DNA of 8,875 bases, taken from contig JALVDG010000321.1 in assembly GCA_027009095.1 (NCBI GenBank), forward strand, positions 1-8,875. The letters run 5' to 3'. Below the pieces are notes generated by a model. The model was given only the letters and a program-made list of their open reading frames with translations. It was not told the DNA's origin and ran no database searches. Made by a program: the position numbers and the translations under genes. Position 1 is the stretch's first letter; the number at the start of each line of letters is the position of its first letter. This document shows positions 1 to 5,672 of the stretch, piece after piece. The stretch is from Thiotrichaceae bacterium. Its GTDB lineage: Bacteria; Pseudomonadota; Gammaproteobacteria; Thiotrichales; Thiotrichaceae.

Positions 1-1
1 A

Positions 2-76
2 CCCGACTTATTAGACTTATTTAAGCAAACTCAAAAGGGCAAAGAGTTAACAGATGATAGCTTGCTACTAGGCTAA
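2..76 (+). CDS. Possible C-terminal tail of an unidentified gene entering from the left edge
   Basis: Frame 2 of the plus strand is open from the window edge for 24 codons and ends in TAA at 74-76. The predicted tail contains DLLDLFKQTQKG followed by KELTDDSLLLG. The other two plus frames close within 24 bases, and the minus strand here is full of stops. If real, this gene converges on coq7 with 44 bases between the two stop codons. The piece is too short to identify, and an open stretch of this length can occur by chance, so I call it only because its composition looks protein-like. Confidence 0.35.
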   Translation, partial: PDLLDLFKQTQKGKELTDDSLLLG

Positions 77-120
77 GCTAGGGAATGCCTCTAACACCAT
101 CAAATCCAAACAATGCGTTC

Positions 121-765
121 TTAAATTTTAGCTGCCGTCTTTGTCATTACTTTTGACATTAATGGCATCATTAAACGACGAATAGGCCAAGGCAATTTAG
201 CTGCTCCTGCACTCACCGCAATATCAGCATGGTGTTTTTCATCTTCTTTCATTTGCTGCAAAATAAGCAGGCTAGGTAAATCTTTTACAGGTAGCTTAAC
301 AATATGTTCTTCAAGATGTTTTACTACTTGATCTTCGGTTTCTTTAACAAAACCTAAGCTCCATTTATCACCAAATTTACCTGCTAATGCTCCAATGGAG
401 AATGAGCCCCAATACCATATTGGAGACAAATAACTTTTATGGCTATCTAATTGCTTAAGGCGATTTTCACACCAGTTTAGATGATCATTTTCTTCCATCG
501 CTGAGCGTTCCATTTGCTCACGAATATCATCTCGTTTAGCAGTTAATGCCTGACCTCGATAAAGTCCTTGAGCAGAAACTTCACCCGCATGATTAATACG
601 CATCAACTTAGCCGAAAGCCTCTTTTCCTCATCGGTAAGAGGCTCTTTTTCTTCGATTGACATTGAGGGATTCGGACGCTCTGTTGTTGGTGCTGTAGCA
701 AATGAAGTACGCAATGAAGCATCCATTTCAGAGATAATCCGATCAATAAAGGTTAAATTACGCAT
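121..765 (-). CDS. coq7: Coq7-type di-iron 3-demethoxyubiquinol hydroxylase
   Basis: It performs the O2-dependent ring hydroxylation of demethoxyubiquinol, the next-to-last step of ubiquinone synthesis, at the inner face of the cytoplasmic membrane. Numbered from the ATG at 765 (214 aa), the ferritin-like iron ligands are all present: E62 in NHAGEV, E92 and H95 in EENDHL, E144 in ETEDQ, and E176 and H179 in EDEKHH. Spacing matches the family and length is normal (about 215 aa). A TTG at 780 would add five residues; I prefer the ATG because family members begin near the FIDRII segment. No clear Shine-Dalgarno precedes either start, so translation may be coupled to dsbA, whose stop lies 31 bases upstream of the ATG. 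I see no terminator between the two genes, so they probably share a transcript. Enterics use the flavoprotein UbiF for this step. Confidence 0.95.
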   Translation of the reverse strand: MRNLTFIDRIISEMDASLRTSFATAPTTERPNPSMSIEEKEPLTDEEKRLSAKLMRINHAGEVSAQGLYRGQALTAKRDDIREQMERSAMEENDHLNWCENRLKQLDSHKSYLSPIWYWGSFSIGALAGKFGDKWSLGFVKETEDQVVKHLEEHIVKLPVKDLPSLLILQQMKEDEKHHADIAVSAGAAKLPWPIRRLMMPLMSKVMTKTAAKI

Positions 766-796
766 AATATTCAACTTCAATCCCGCTTATCAAAAC

Positions 797-1627
797 TTAC
801 TTCTTTTCCTTTTCAGTCAACATATTAACTAGCTCAAAAAGCTTATCTTCTCCACCAGCTGTGTATACACTCGTACGATATTTACCATTGATAATAAGAG
901 TAGGAACAGATGTTGCTTGTGATCCTATACTGATTTGACGAGCACGATTCAATTTAGCCTTATAAGCCATTGAATTTTTTACGTTATTATACTCATCCTC
1001 GCTTACTCCCATCTGTTCAAAGAAACGTTTTACTGCGCCTTCATTCTTTAAACGACGCCCCTGTTCGTGAATTGCGTGGAATACTTTATTAATCAATTTC
1101 TTTTTTCCAGATACATCTAGCAAATCAGCAATATAAAAAGTTTCTGCATCCTTAGACCACACTGGATTTAACATTGCAGGTACTTGTTTAAAATCAACAT
1201 AATCAGGTTTATTTTTTCTATATTCTTCAATCCGCCCCTCTAATTTATAACAGTGAGGGCAACCCAACCACATTAACTCAATTACTTCTACTTTACCTGC
1301 GGGGGCATCTGTATTTATTTCTGGAAATATTTCAAAATAATGCGTTCCTTCTATAAATTTCATAGCGGGTTTTTTTTCAACAACTGTTTTAGTTTTAGCT
1401 GTAGATGCATCTGCCAAAACAATCTTACCTTCCGCACTATCAGTTGCTTTCACAACTTTCGTCTCAACATTTTTCGCTGTTTCTTGAACCGCTGTTTTTA
1501 CTTCTTTATCAGCCTGTTCTGCTATTGCTGTTGTCTCATTACATGCCACTAAAACCAATAAACTGGCAGCTAGTAAAGAGGCAGATAATCTAGAAAATAA
1601 TCCTTTCGTCGAACTTTTAAATTTCAT
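797..1627 (-). CDS. dsbA: DsbA-family thiol:disulphide oxidoreductase, predicted lipoprotein
   Basis: It is a periplasmic thiol oxidant that introduces disulphides into exported proteins and would be re-oxidised by DsbB. The thioredoxin-fold active site CPHC is at residues 123-126 inside the usual WLGCPHC context, and the cis-proline is P242 in SVPTLIING. The core from about residue 88 to 270 matches DsbA. The N-terminus is unusual: residues 1-28 are a lipoprotein signal ending in the lipobox LVAC with Cys29 as the lipidation site. A stretch of about 55 residues rich in Lys, Ala, Thr, Val and Glu then precedes the catalytic domain. At 276 aa it is about 60 residues longer than ordinary soluble DsbA (roughly 210 aa). 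The start is supported by AGGA about ten bases upstream. It leads a probable two-gene unit with coq7. The neighbouring cytochrome c4 and engB match the Pseudomonas dsbA locus. Confidence 0.93.
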   Translation of the reverse strand: MKFKSSTKGLFSRLSASLLAASLLVLVACNETTAIAEQADKEVKTAVQETAKNVETKVVKATDSAEGKIVLADASTAKTKTVVEKKPAMKFIEGTHYFEIFPEINTDAPAGKVEVIELMWLGCPHCYKLEGRIEEYRKNKPDYVDFKQVPAMLNPVWSKDAETFYIADLLDVSGKKKLINKVFHAIHEQGRRLKNEGAVKRFFEQMGVSEDEYNNVKNSMAYKAKLNRARQISIGSQATSVPTLIINGKYRTSVYTAGGEDKLFELVNMLTEKEKK

Positions 1628-1662
1628 TTTTATAATTTTCCTATCACAATATACTTACTCAA

Positions 1663-1691
1663 AGAATACAATAATACCCCAAAATTCTCAA
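1663..1691 (-). promoter_or_regulatory. Predicted sigma70-type promoter for dsbA-coq7
   Basis: On the minus strand TTGAGA (1686-1691) and TATTCT (1663-1668) are separated by exactly 17 bases. Transcription would start near 1656, giving a leader of about 28 bases that contains the AGGA ribosome site. It lies between the cytochrome c4 terminator and the dsbA start, where an independent promoter is expected. The call rests on pattern only. Confidence 0.5.
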
Positions 1692-1798
1692 TTTGGATGC
1701 AAAAACTATAATGAATATTGTTACAGCACGGTAACTAATCCAGCTCGTAATTACTCAGTTGCCCTCCCCTCCACCGTTCTTCACCAAACTACAGACAT

Positions 1799-1824
1799 AA
1801 AAAAGGGTAGCAATAGCCACCCTT
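1799..1824 (-). terminator. Intrinsic terminator of the cytochrome c4 gene
   Basis: Read on the minus strand, AAGGGTGGC and GCTACCCTT form a nine-pair stem around a TATT loop, with one G-U pair, followed by six U residues. On the plus strand the G-U pair becomes an A/C mismatch, which supports minus-strand use. It ends the transcript 54 bases beyond the cytochrome stop codon and insulates dsbA from it. Confidence 0.8.
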
Positions 1825-1877
1825 AATAAATACGCTTTATTTTTCTAACAAAGCTAAAATGTAACTAAAATAAACAT

Positions 1878-2492
1878 TTAGTCATGCAAACCTGAAATAT
1901 ATTCAGCCACTGCCTTCATGTCAGCATCTGTCATTTTAGTTGCAATATTCTGCATCATCTTTCCTGGGTCATTAGTACGTAATCCAGCTTTAAATGACTG
2001 TAATTGCTTTACTAAATACTTAGCATGCTGATCAGATATCTTAGGAAACTTTGCTTTTGCATTACCTTGCCCTGTCACACCATGACACGCAGAACATGCA
2101 GTAACACCAGATGACATTTTACCACCTTTAAAAAGAGCTTCACCTTCTTTTACAAGCTTAATATCAGCGGCACCTGGCTTAACTTTCTGACTTGCAAAAT
2201 AAGCAGCTATATGTGGAATATCATCATCAGAAGCAATTGATTTAGCCATTGGTGACATTGTTGCATCAACACGAGCACCAGAACGAAAATCTGTCAACTG
2301 CTTAATAATATATTCTTCGCTTTGCCCTGCCAATTTTGGCCAATCAGGGTTCACACTATTACCATCTGCTCCATGACAAGCTACACATGTCGCTGTCAAT
2401 GCTTTTCCCTTTGCTGCATCACCCGCTGCAAAAACAGTTGCTGATGTCATTATAGCAAAGCCTGCTAATGTAATCATTAGTGCTCTTTTCAT
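1878..2492 (-). CDS. Di-haem cytochrome c4
   Basis: It is a periplasmic, usually membrane-associated, electron carrier between the quinol-oxidising chain and terminal oxidases. Residues 1-22 form a Sec signal peptide (cleavage near VFA|AGDA). Two class I cytochrome c domains follow. Haem 1 binds at CVACH (36-40), with the TMSPM segment (78-82) as the likely source of its axial Met. Haem 2 binds at CSACH (133-137), with the GKMMQNIA segment (177-184) supplying the second axial Met. At 204 aa it has the normal length and the pseudo-duplicated layout of the family. The start is supported by AGGAG nine bases upstream of the ATG. The gene is monocistronic: it has its own terminator at 1799-1824, and a long upstream gap holds an FNR/ANR-type box and a second inverted repeat, consistent with oxygen-linked control. 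Confidence 0.95.
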   Translation of the reverse strand: MKRALMITLAGFAIMTSATVFAAGDAAKGKALTATCVACHGADGNSVNPDWPKLAGQSEEYIIKQLTDFRSGARVDATMSPMAKSIASDDDIPHIAAYFASQKVKPGAADIKLVKEGEALFKGGKMSSGVTACSACHGVTGQGNAKAKFPKISDQHAKYLVKQLQSFKAGLRTNDPGKMMQNIATKMTDADMKAVAEYISGLHD

Positions 2493-2564
2493 TCCAAAAT
2501 GCTCCTAAAATCAAAAATATTGTATTCAAAAATCTTTGAGGGATGATATAGCTGATGTTGTTTG

Positions 2565-2594
2565 ATTATAATTATTGATAACATCAATACCCAA
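2565..2594 (-). promoter_or_regulatory. Candidate cytochrome c4 promoter with an inverted repeat filling its spacer
   Basis: On the minus strand a perfect -10 TATAAT (2565-2570) lies 18 bases from a poor -35 TTGGGT (2589-2594). The spacer is almost filled by the inverted repeat TATTGAT-AAC-ATCAATA (2573-2589). A weak -35 plus an operator-like spacer suggests an activator- or repressor-controlled promoter. The predicted leader is about 65 bases. Pattern evidence only. Confidence 0.4.
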
Positions 2595-2716
2595 GTCTAA
2601 AACTCTAAAACAATCCCATTTCTTCAGTTTGCTTAAGATCAGTTTATTGTAAAAAAATAACCCACTTTAACCCAACTTGCCTGAGGTCACGATATACAAT
2701 ATAACAAGACAAAACC

Positions 2717-2730
2717 TTGATGCGTATCAA
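2717..2730. promoter_or_regulatory. Perfect FNR/ANR-type binding site
   Basis: TTGATGCGTATCAA matches the FNR/ANR consensus TTGAT-N4-ATCAA at all ten specified positions and is a 14-base palindromic site. If it activates leftward in the class II position (centred near -41.5), the start point would be about 2682. There the minus strand offers weak -10 matches (TATCGT or TATATC, 2689-2696), giving a leader of about 190 bases to cytochrome c4. Rightward use would start near 2765, over 500 bases from engB, so cytochrome c4 is the more likely target. Confidence 0.5.
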
Positions 2731-3291
2731 ATTATATTTATAAATATCAGATGTTACTAATATAGCAAACAAAATATGGCGATTTATATCATATAAGCCT
2801 ATTAAAAACTATGCTTTTTATAACTATATACAAGCAAATAATTAATTAGCCTATCCCAATTTTTTAAACTAAATGCCACTCTGTTAGATATCAATTTCAA
2901 CGAGTACTCCTAATTTAAAAAACCAATAAACTCTATACCAATAGATAAACACAATAAATCTAATATTTTTCTTGTTTGTTTTATGATTTTCTGCATTATT
3001 ATTACGTAAACCCGCTATGTAACTCAATATGCCTTGAATATTAAAAAATAAACATCGAAAATTTTATTAGATTTATTATGTCTACCTACCTACGAACCTA
3101 AATATACAAAATAAACAGCTATTCTTGAATACCCATTAACGAATAGACATGTTGGGGAGATAATGAGAGTCATAAATTTATAGAGTCGCCCATTGAGCTA
3201 TAATTCCATTGTTTTTAATTTATCTACCTCAGAATTTAAACTTTAATTAGCCCTAAAAAATAAGAAGCATGCAGAAAATAACTTTCCTAAG

Positions 3292-3307
3292 TATAGTGCA
3301 CACTATA
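3292..3307. promoter_or_regulatory. Palindromic site in the engB 5' region
   Basis: TATAGTG-CA-CACTATA is a perfect inverted repeat with seven-base arms and a two-base centre, ending 27 bases before the engB ATG. Its left arm contains TATAGT, a plausible -10 with only a poor -35 upstream, so the repeat could be an operator over the promoter. It could also be a short hairpin at the 5' end of the message. Confidence 0.35.
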
Positions 3308-3334
3308 TATCTCAAATCAAAAGGACATTAGACG

Positions 3335-3946
3335 ATGAGTACTCATTACCAACAAGCACGCTTTGCTCAAAGTGCTACAACAAAAAGCACTCTCCCGCCA
3401 GAGTTAGGATTTGAAGTTGCTTTTGCAGGTCGCTCCAATGCAGGAAAATCTAGCTCCCTCAATAGATTATGCCAGCAGAAGTCATTAGCAAGAGTTAGTA
3501 AAACACCTGGACGTACACAGCTCATTAATTTTTTTAGCTTACCTAACGGACGCTATTTAGTAGACTTACCAGGATATGGTTATGCAAAAGTACCTGAAAA
3601 AGTTAAAAAAATATGGCAGACATTTATCGAATCATATCTCAACACTCGCTTCACCTTACGCGGGCTTGTTCTTATTATGGATATTAGGCATCCTATGAGT
3701 GACTACGATAAGACCATGCTTTCTTGGACACAAGAGCGCAATCTACCCGTACACATATTATTAAATAAGTCTGATAAATTAAAACGTGGAAAGGCTAAAT
3801 CGACACTATTACAAATACGAAAGGAGCTAAAATATTTAACAAACCCTGTCAGTATTCAAATGTTCTCTGCTCTTAAAGGAGATGGAGTAGAGGAGTTAAA
3901 TAATATAATTGATAGTTGGATATATCCGGAAGAGTCCGAAAGTTAA
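3335..3946 (+). CDS. engB: EngB/YihA (YsxC) ribosome-biogenesis GTPase
   Basis: It is a TRAFAC-class small GTPase needed for late assembly of the 50S subunit, acting in the cytoplasm. All G motifs are visible: G1 GRSNAGKSS (32-40), G2 within KTPGRTQLINFF (T61), G3 DLPG (77-80, followed by YGYAKV, typical of EngB), G4 NKSD (144-147) and G5 SALK (178-181). The length of 203 aa is normal for the family. The ATG is preceded by AAGGA at good spacing. The gene is alone on the plus strand, divergent from cytochrome c4 and convergent with the small-RNA candidate downstream. I see no intrinsic terminator of its own in the 30 bases after the stop, so its message may run into the antisense of that RNA. 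Confidence 0.96.
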   Translation: MSTHYQQARFAQSATTKSTLPPELGFEVAFAGRSNAGKSSSLNRLCQQKSLARVSKTPGRTQLINFFSLPNGRYLVDLPGYGYAKVPEKVKKIWQTFIESYLNTRFTLRGLVLIMDIRHPMSDYDKTMLSWTQERNLPVHILLNKSDKLKRGKAKSTLLQIRKELKYLTNPVSIQMFSALKGDGVEELNNIIDSWIYPEESES

Positions 3947-3970
3947 TCATATCTGGCAATAAAACACACA

Positions 3971-4012
3971 AATAAAAAGACTCCCTACGATAGGGGGCTA
4001 TCGCAGGAAGTC
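3971..4012 (-). terminator. Strong intrinsic terminator of the small-RNA candidate
   Basis: On the minus strand GACTTCCTGCGATAG and CTATCGTAGGGAGTC pair along all 15 positions (two G-U pairs) around a CCCC loop, followed by TTTTTATTT. On the plus strand the hairpin has two A/C mismatches and is followed by A residues, so it is not a terminator for engB. The U-rich tail is also the kind of 3' end that Hfq binds. Confidence 0.88.
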
Positions 4013-4150
4013 AAAAAACAGGTCTGGATTGGGGACACCAAACCTGTGACCGCAAAAGAAGAATAAAACGCCGGGCTTAAGCGTTATTAGCTTACCCTTC
4101 TTTAGCTTGCGGAAGCTTGGTCACTTTAGTTATTCAGTGTGACACTCAAA
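3972..4150 (-). ncRNA. Candidate structured small RNA at the Spot 42/ErsA position beside engB
   Basis: About 175 bases, clearly GC-richer than their flanks, contain no ATG on the minus strand but much structure. In RNA order: a small AGTG/CACT hairpin (4136-4146); stem GTGACC/GGTCAC (4119-4124 with 4046-4051) closing a three-way junction; inside it hairpin AGCTT-CCGC-AAGCT (4104-4117) and a longer arm with AAAGAAG/CTTCTTT (4097-4103 with 4055-4061); then a ten-pair hairpin with a CCCC-containing loop (4018-4047); then the terminator hairpin. Three pairs are G-U on the minus strand and would be A/C mismatches on the plus strand, which fixes the strand. A TATACT -10 lies just upstream. Position and direction relative to engB match spf in E. 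coli and ErsA in Pseudomonas, but I see no sequence match to Spot 42 as I recall it and cannot assign a family. Confidence 0.7.
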
Positions 4151-4156
4151 ACACAT

Positions 4157-4184
4157 AGTATATCAAAAAACTATAAAATTCAAA
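4157..4184 (-). promoter_or_regulatory. Predicted promoter of the small-RNA candidate
   Basis: The minus strand reads TTTGAA (4179-4184), 16 bases, then TATACT (4157-4162), a five-of-six match to the -10 consensus. Transcription would begin around 4147-4151, just before the first hairpin. The -35 is weak, so an activator may be needed. Confidence 0.45.
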
Positions 4185-4305
4185 AAGATATAAAACATCA
4201 ATCAAGAAAATCAACGACATCTCAAATAAATCATCCTAAGTCTAGTTCATGTTATTCATAATTGCTTGGCTTAGATTAAAATTTATTCTATTTTTTACGA
4301 TATTT

Positions 4306-5418
4306 TTACTGTTGCTTGCGATAATTTTTCTGTAGGTACTTATTAGCTGCAATCCTTCCGATAACAACTGATCTATTAAGCTTTTTTCCATCGCGAATAT
4401 ATTGCAAATTAACTTTAGCACCTATTCGCAAATTACCAATTCTATTTTTTAAATTTGCACTATTTCGAATGATCATGCCATTAACGTGAGTAATGACATC
4501 TCCCGCTTCAATTCCAGCAATATCAGCAGGAGAGCCGACAATAACAGCTGAAATTAAAGCTCCTTGACTATTTTTAAGGTTAAAGGCTTTGACTATAGAC
4601 GGACGTAAATCCTGTATTTCTACACCTAATTGTCCTCTTTCAACTTGTCCATAAGAAATTAATTGTGTTTTAATATTCTTGATCATATTAGAAGGTATCG
4701 CAAAACCTATGCCCACACTTCCACCACTCTTTCCACCTAAAATAGCAGTATTGATCCCTATCAACTGTCCTCGTAGGTTAACTAACGCCCCACCTGAGTT
4801 TCCAGGGTTAATTGGAGCGTCCGTTTGTATAAAATCTTCATAATCCTCTATCCCTAAACCAGTACGACCTAAGGCACTCACAATACCTGATGTCGCAGTT
4901 TGACCTAAACCATAGGGATTTCCTATCGCGACAACAAAGTCACCTACACGTAATTTATCACTATCTGCAAATTGCATTGCGGTTAAGCGTTGCGCAGGTA
5001 TTTGTATAACAGCAACATCGGCCTGTAAGTCTTTACCGATAATACGTGCCTCAAATTGACGACCATCATTTAATCTAACTATAATTTTTCCTGTTCCTTC
5101 AATAACATGAGCATTCGTGACAACATAGCCTTTTTTTGCATCTATAATTATCCCAGAGCCTGTTCCACCACCTCTACGCTGTTTTTTCTTATTTCCAAAA
5201 TAATATTGATACCCTCGTGAAACGGCATCACCACTCGCGCTACGCCCTTGAGTCGAGATATTCACGACTGAATCAGTCACTCTTTCCAACATATCAGCTA
5301 AAGATGGTAAAGGTTGTCCATTAACCGCAATAGGTAAACTAGCTAGTGCAACTCCAAAAAAGGCTAGCACAGAATATACTAACGAAATATAGATAGGTGA
5401 GACCTTATGATAATTCAT
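4306..5418 (-). CDS. DegQ-like S1C serine endoprotease with a single PDZ domain
   Basis: It is an envelope protease of the HtrA/Do family that degrades or holds misfolded periplasmic proteins. The trypsin-like domain (about 40-245) has the triad H104 (TNAHV), D134 (DLQADVAV) and S208 (NPGNSGGAL). One PDZ domain spans about 255-350, and the last 15 residues are Lys/Arg-rich. Residues 9-28 are hydrophobic and could be either a signal peptide (ALA|S) or an anchor. The protease core reads like DegQ (FIQTDAPINPGNSGG, GIGFAIPSNM), yet with 370 aa and one PDZ domain the layout is that of DegS (about 355 aa) rather than DegQ (about 455 aa, two PDZ). I therefore give no symbol. The ATG follows AGGG at nine bases. 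It stands 254 bases downstream of the J-protein gene with its own likely promoter. Confidence 0.9.
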   Translation of the reverse strand: MNYHKVSPIYISLVYSVLAFFGVALASLPIAVNGQPLPSLADMLERVTDSVVNISTQGRSASGDAVSRGYQYYFGNKKKQRRGGGTGSGIIIDAKKGYVVTNAHVIEGTGKIIVRLNDGRQFEARIIGKDLQADVAVIQIPAQRLTAMQFADSDKLRVGDFVVAIGNPYGLGQTATSGIVSALGRTGLGIEDYEDFIQTDAPINPGNSGGALVNLRGQLIGINTAILGGKSGGSVGIGFAIPSNMIKNIKTQLISYGQVERGQLGVEIQDLRPSIVKAFNLKNSQGALISAVIVGSPADIAGIEAGDVITHVNGMIIRNSANLKNRIGNLRIGAKVNLQYIRDGKKLNRSVVIGRIAANKYLQKNYRKQQ

Positions 5419-5438
5419 TTATTTTTTACCCTAATTTT

Positions 5439-5459
5439 TCAGATGGCATAGACATCTGA
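5439..5459 (-). promoter_or_regulatory. Hairpin in the protease leader
   Basis: TCAGATG and CATCTGA form a seven-pair stem around a seven-base loop, 21 bases upstream of the protease ATG and just before its AGGG ribosome site. On the message the hairpin could influence ribosome access or RNA stability; as DNA it could be an operator. On the minus strand it is followed by a short A run, not U, so it is not a terminator. Confidence 0.35.
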
Positions 5460-5505
5460 TAGATACTTTGAACTGTTGATGTAATGGCACTTAAAAAAAT
5501 AATAC

Positions 5506-5534
5506 ATTAAATACTTTTATCTCATATAAATCAA
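5506..5534 (-). promoter_or_regulatory. Predicted promoter of the DegQ-like protease
   Basis: On the minus strand TTGATT (5529-5534) and TTTAAT (5506-5511) are spaced by 17 bases, giving a leader of about 80 bases. The -35 and part of the spacer lie inside the left arm of the interrupted inverted repeat at 5519-5623. I see no match to the sigma-E pattern GAACTT...TCTGA in the gap. Confidence 0.4.
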
Positions 5535-5623
5535 TAAGTTATAATCATGATTTGGAATTAATTCCATAATTGGGGCTTTACCTAACATTTAATTAAATAC
5601 AACATAATTATAACTTATGAGAT
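5519..5623. repeat. Interrupted inverted repeat with nested palindromes
   Basis: The outer arms are ATCTCAT (5519-5525) with ATGAGAT (5617-5623). The inner arms are a perfect 12-base pair, ATAAGTTATAAT (5534-5545) with ATTATAACTTAT (5607-5618), followed by CATG/CATA next to the centre. The left arm carries about eight extra bases, so the two arms are alike but not equal. Between them lie two perfect palindromes, TGGAATTAATTCCA (5553-5566) and ATTTAATTAAAT (5587-5598). There is no coding capacity and no clear target duplication. It may be a small non-autonomous repeat, a multi-site operator, or a cruciform-prone spacer. Confidence 0.55.
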
Positions 5624-5672
5624 CTTACTAAATAGCACTATCTCTGGTCATCAGTAAGTGACTAACAAAAAC

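Larger units (their letters stand above)
2493..3334. other. Long AT-rich divergent intergenic region between cytochrome c4 and engB
   Basis: These 842 bases are strongly AT-rich and carry no reading frame that I would defend on either strand. I see the inverted repeat at 2573-2589, a TAACCCA direct repeat at 2658 and 2668 (one helical turn apart), the FNR/ANR-type box at 2717-2730, a CTATTC/GAATAG inverted repeat at 3119-3146, and the palindrome at 3292-3307 before engB. I found no convincing intrinsic terminator for a hidden small RNA. Decayed coding sequence cannot be excluded by eye. Confidence 0.7.

Noticed and set aside
58..80. TAGCTT/AAGCTA inverted repeat between the left-edge tail and coq7 as a bidirectional terminator.
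   Set aside because: Six weak pairs around an 11-base loop with no T run on either side.
1340..1593. Two plus-strand open frames of 62 and 70 codons.
   Set aside because: They lie antisense inside dsbA, are overlapping frames of each other, rich in Cys/Phe/Leu, and lack any recognisable feature; shadows of dsbA.
3147..3182. GGGGAG followed by ATG (near 3163) as a small gene in the long gap.
   Set aside because: The frame closes after six codons (TAG at 3181-3183) and nothing supports translation.
3972..4150. The structured region as a riboswitch, 6S RNA, tmRNA, SRP RNA or CRISPR-related RNA.
   Set aside because: None of the signature sequences of these families are visible, it has its own terminator far from the next downstream start on that strand, and there are no spaced repeats.
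4136..4154. A CRP site (TGTGA-N6-TCACA) at the small-RNA promoter, as at spf in E. coli.
   Set aside because: TGTGT and TCACA are present but eight bases apart and placed at the start point, which does not fit the consensus or an activating position.
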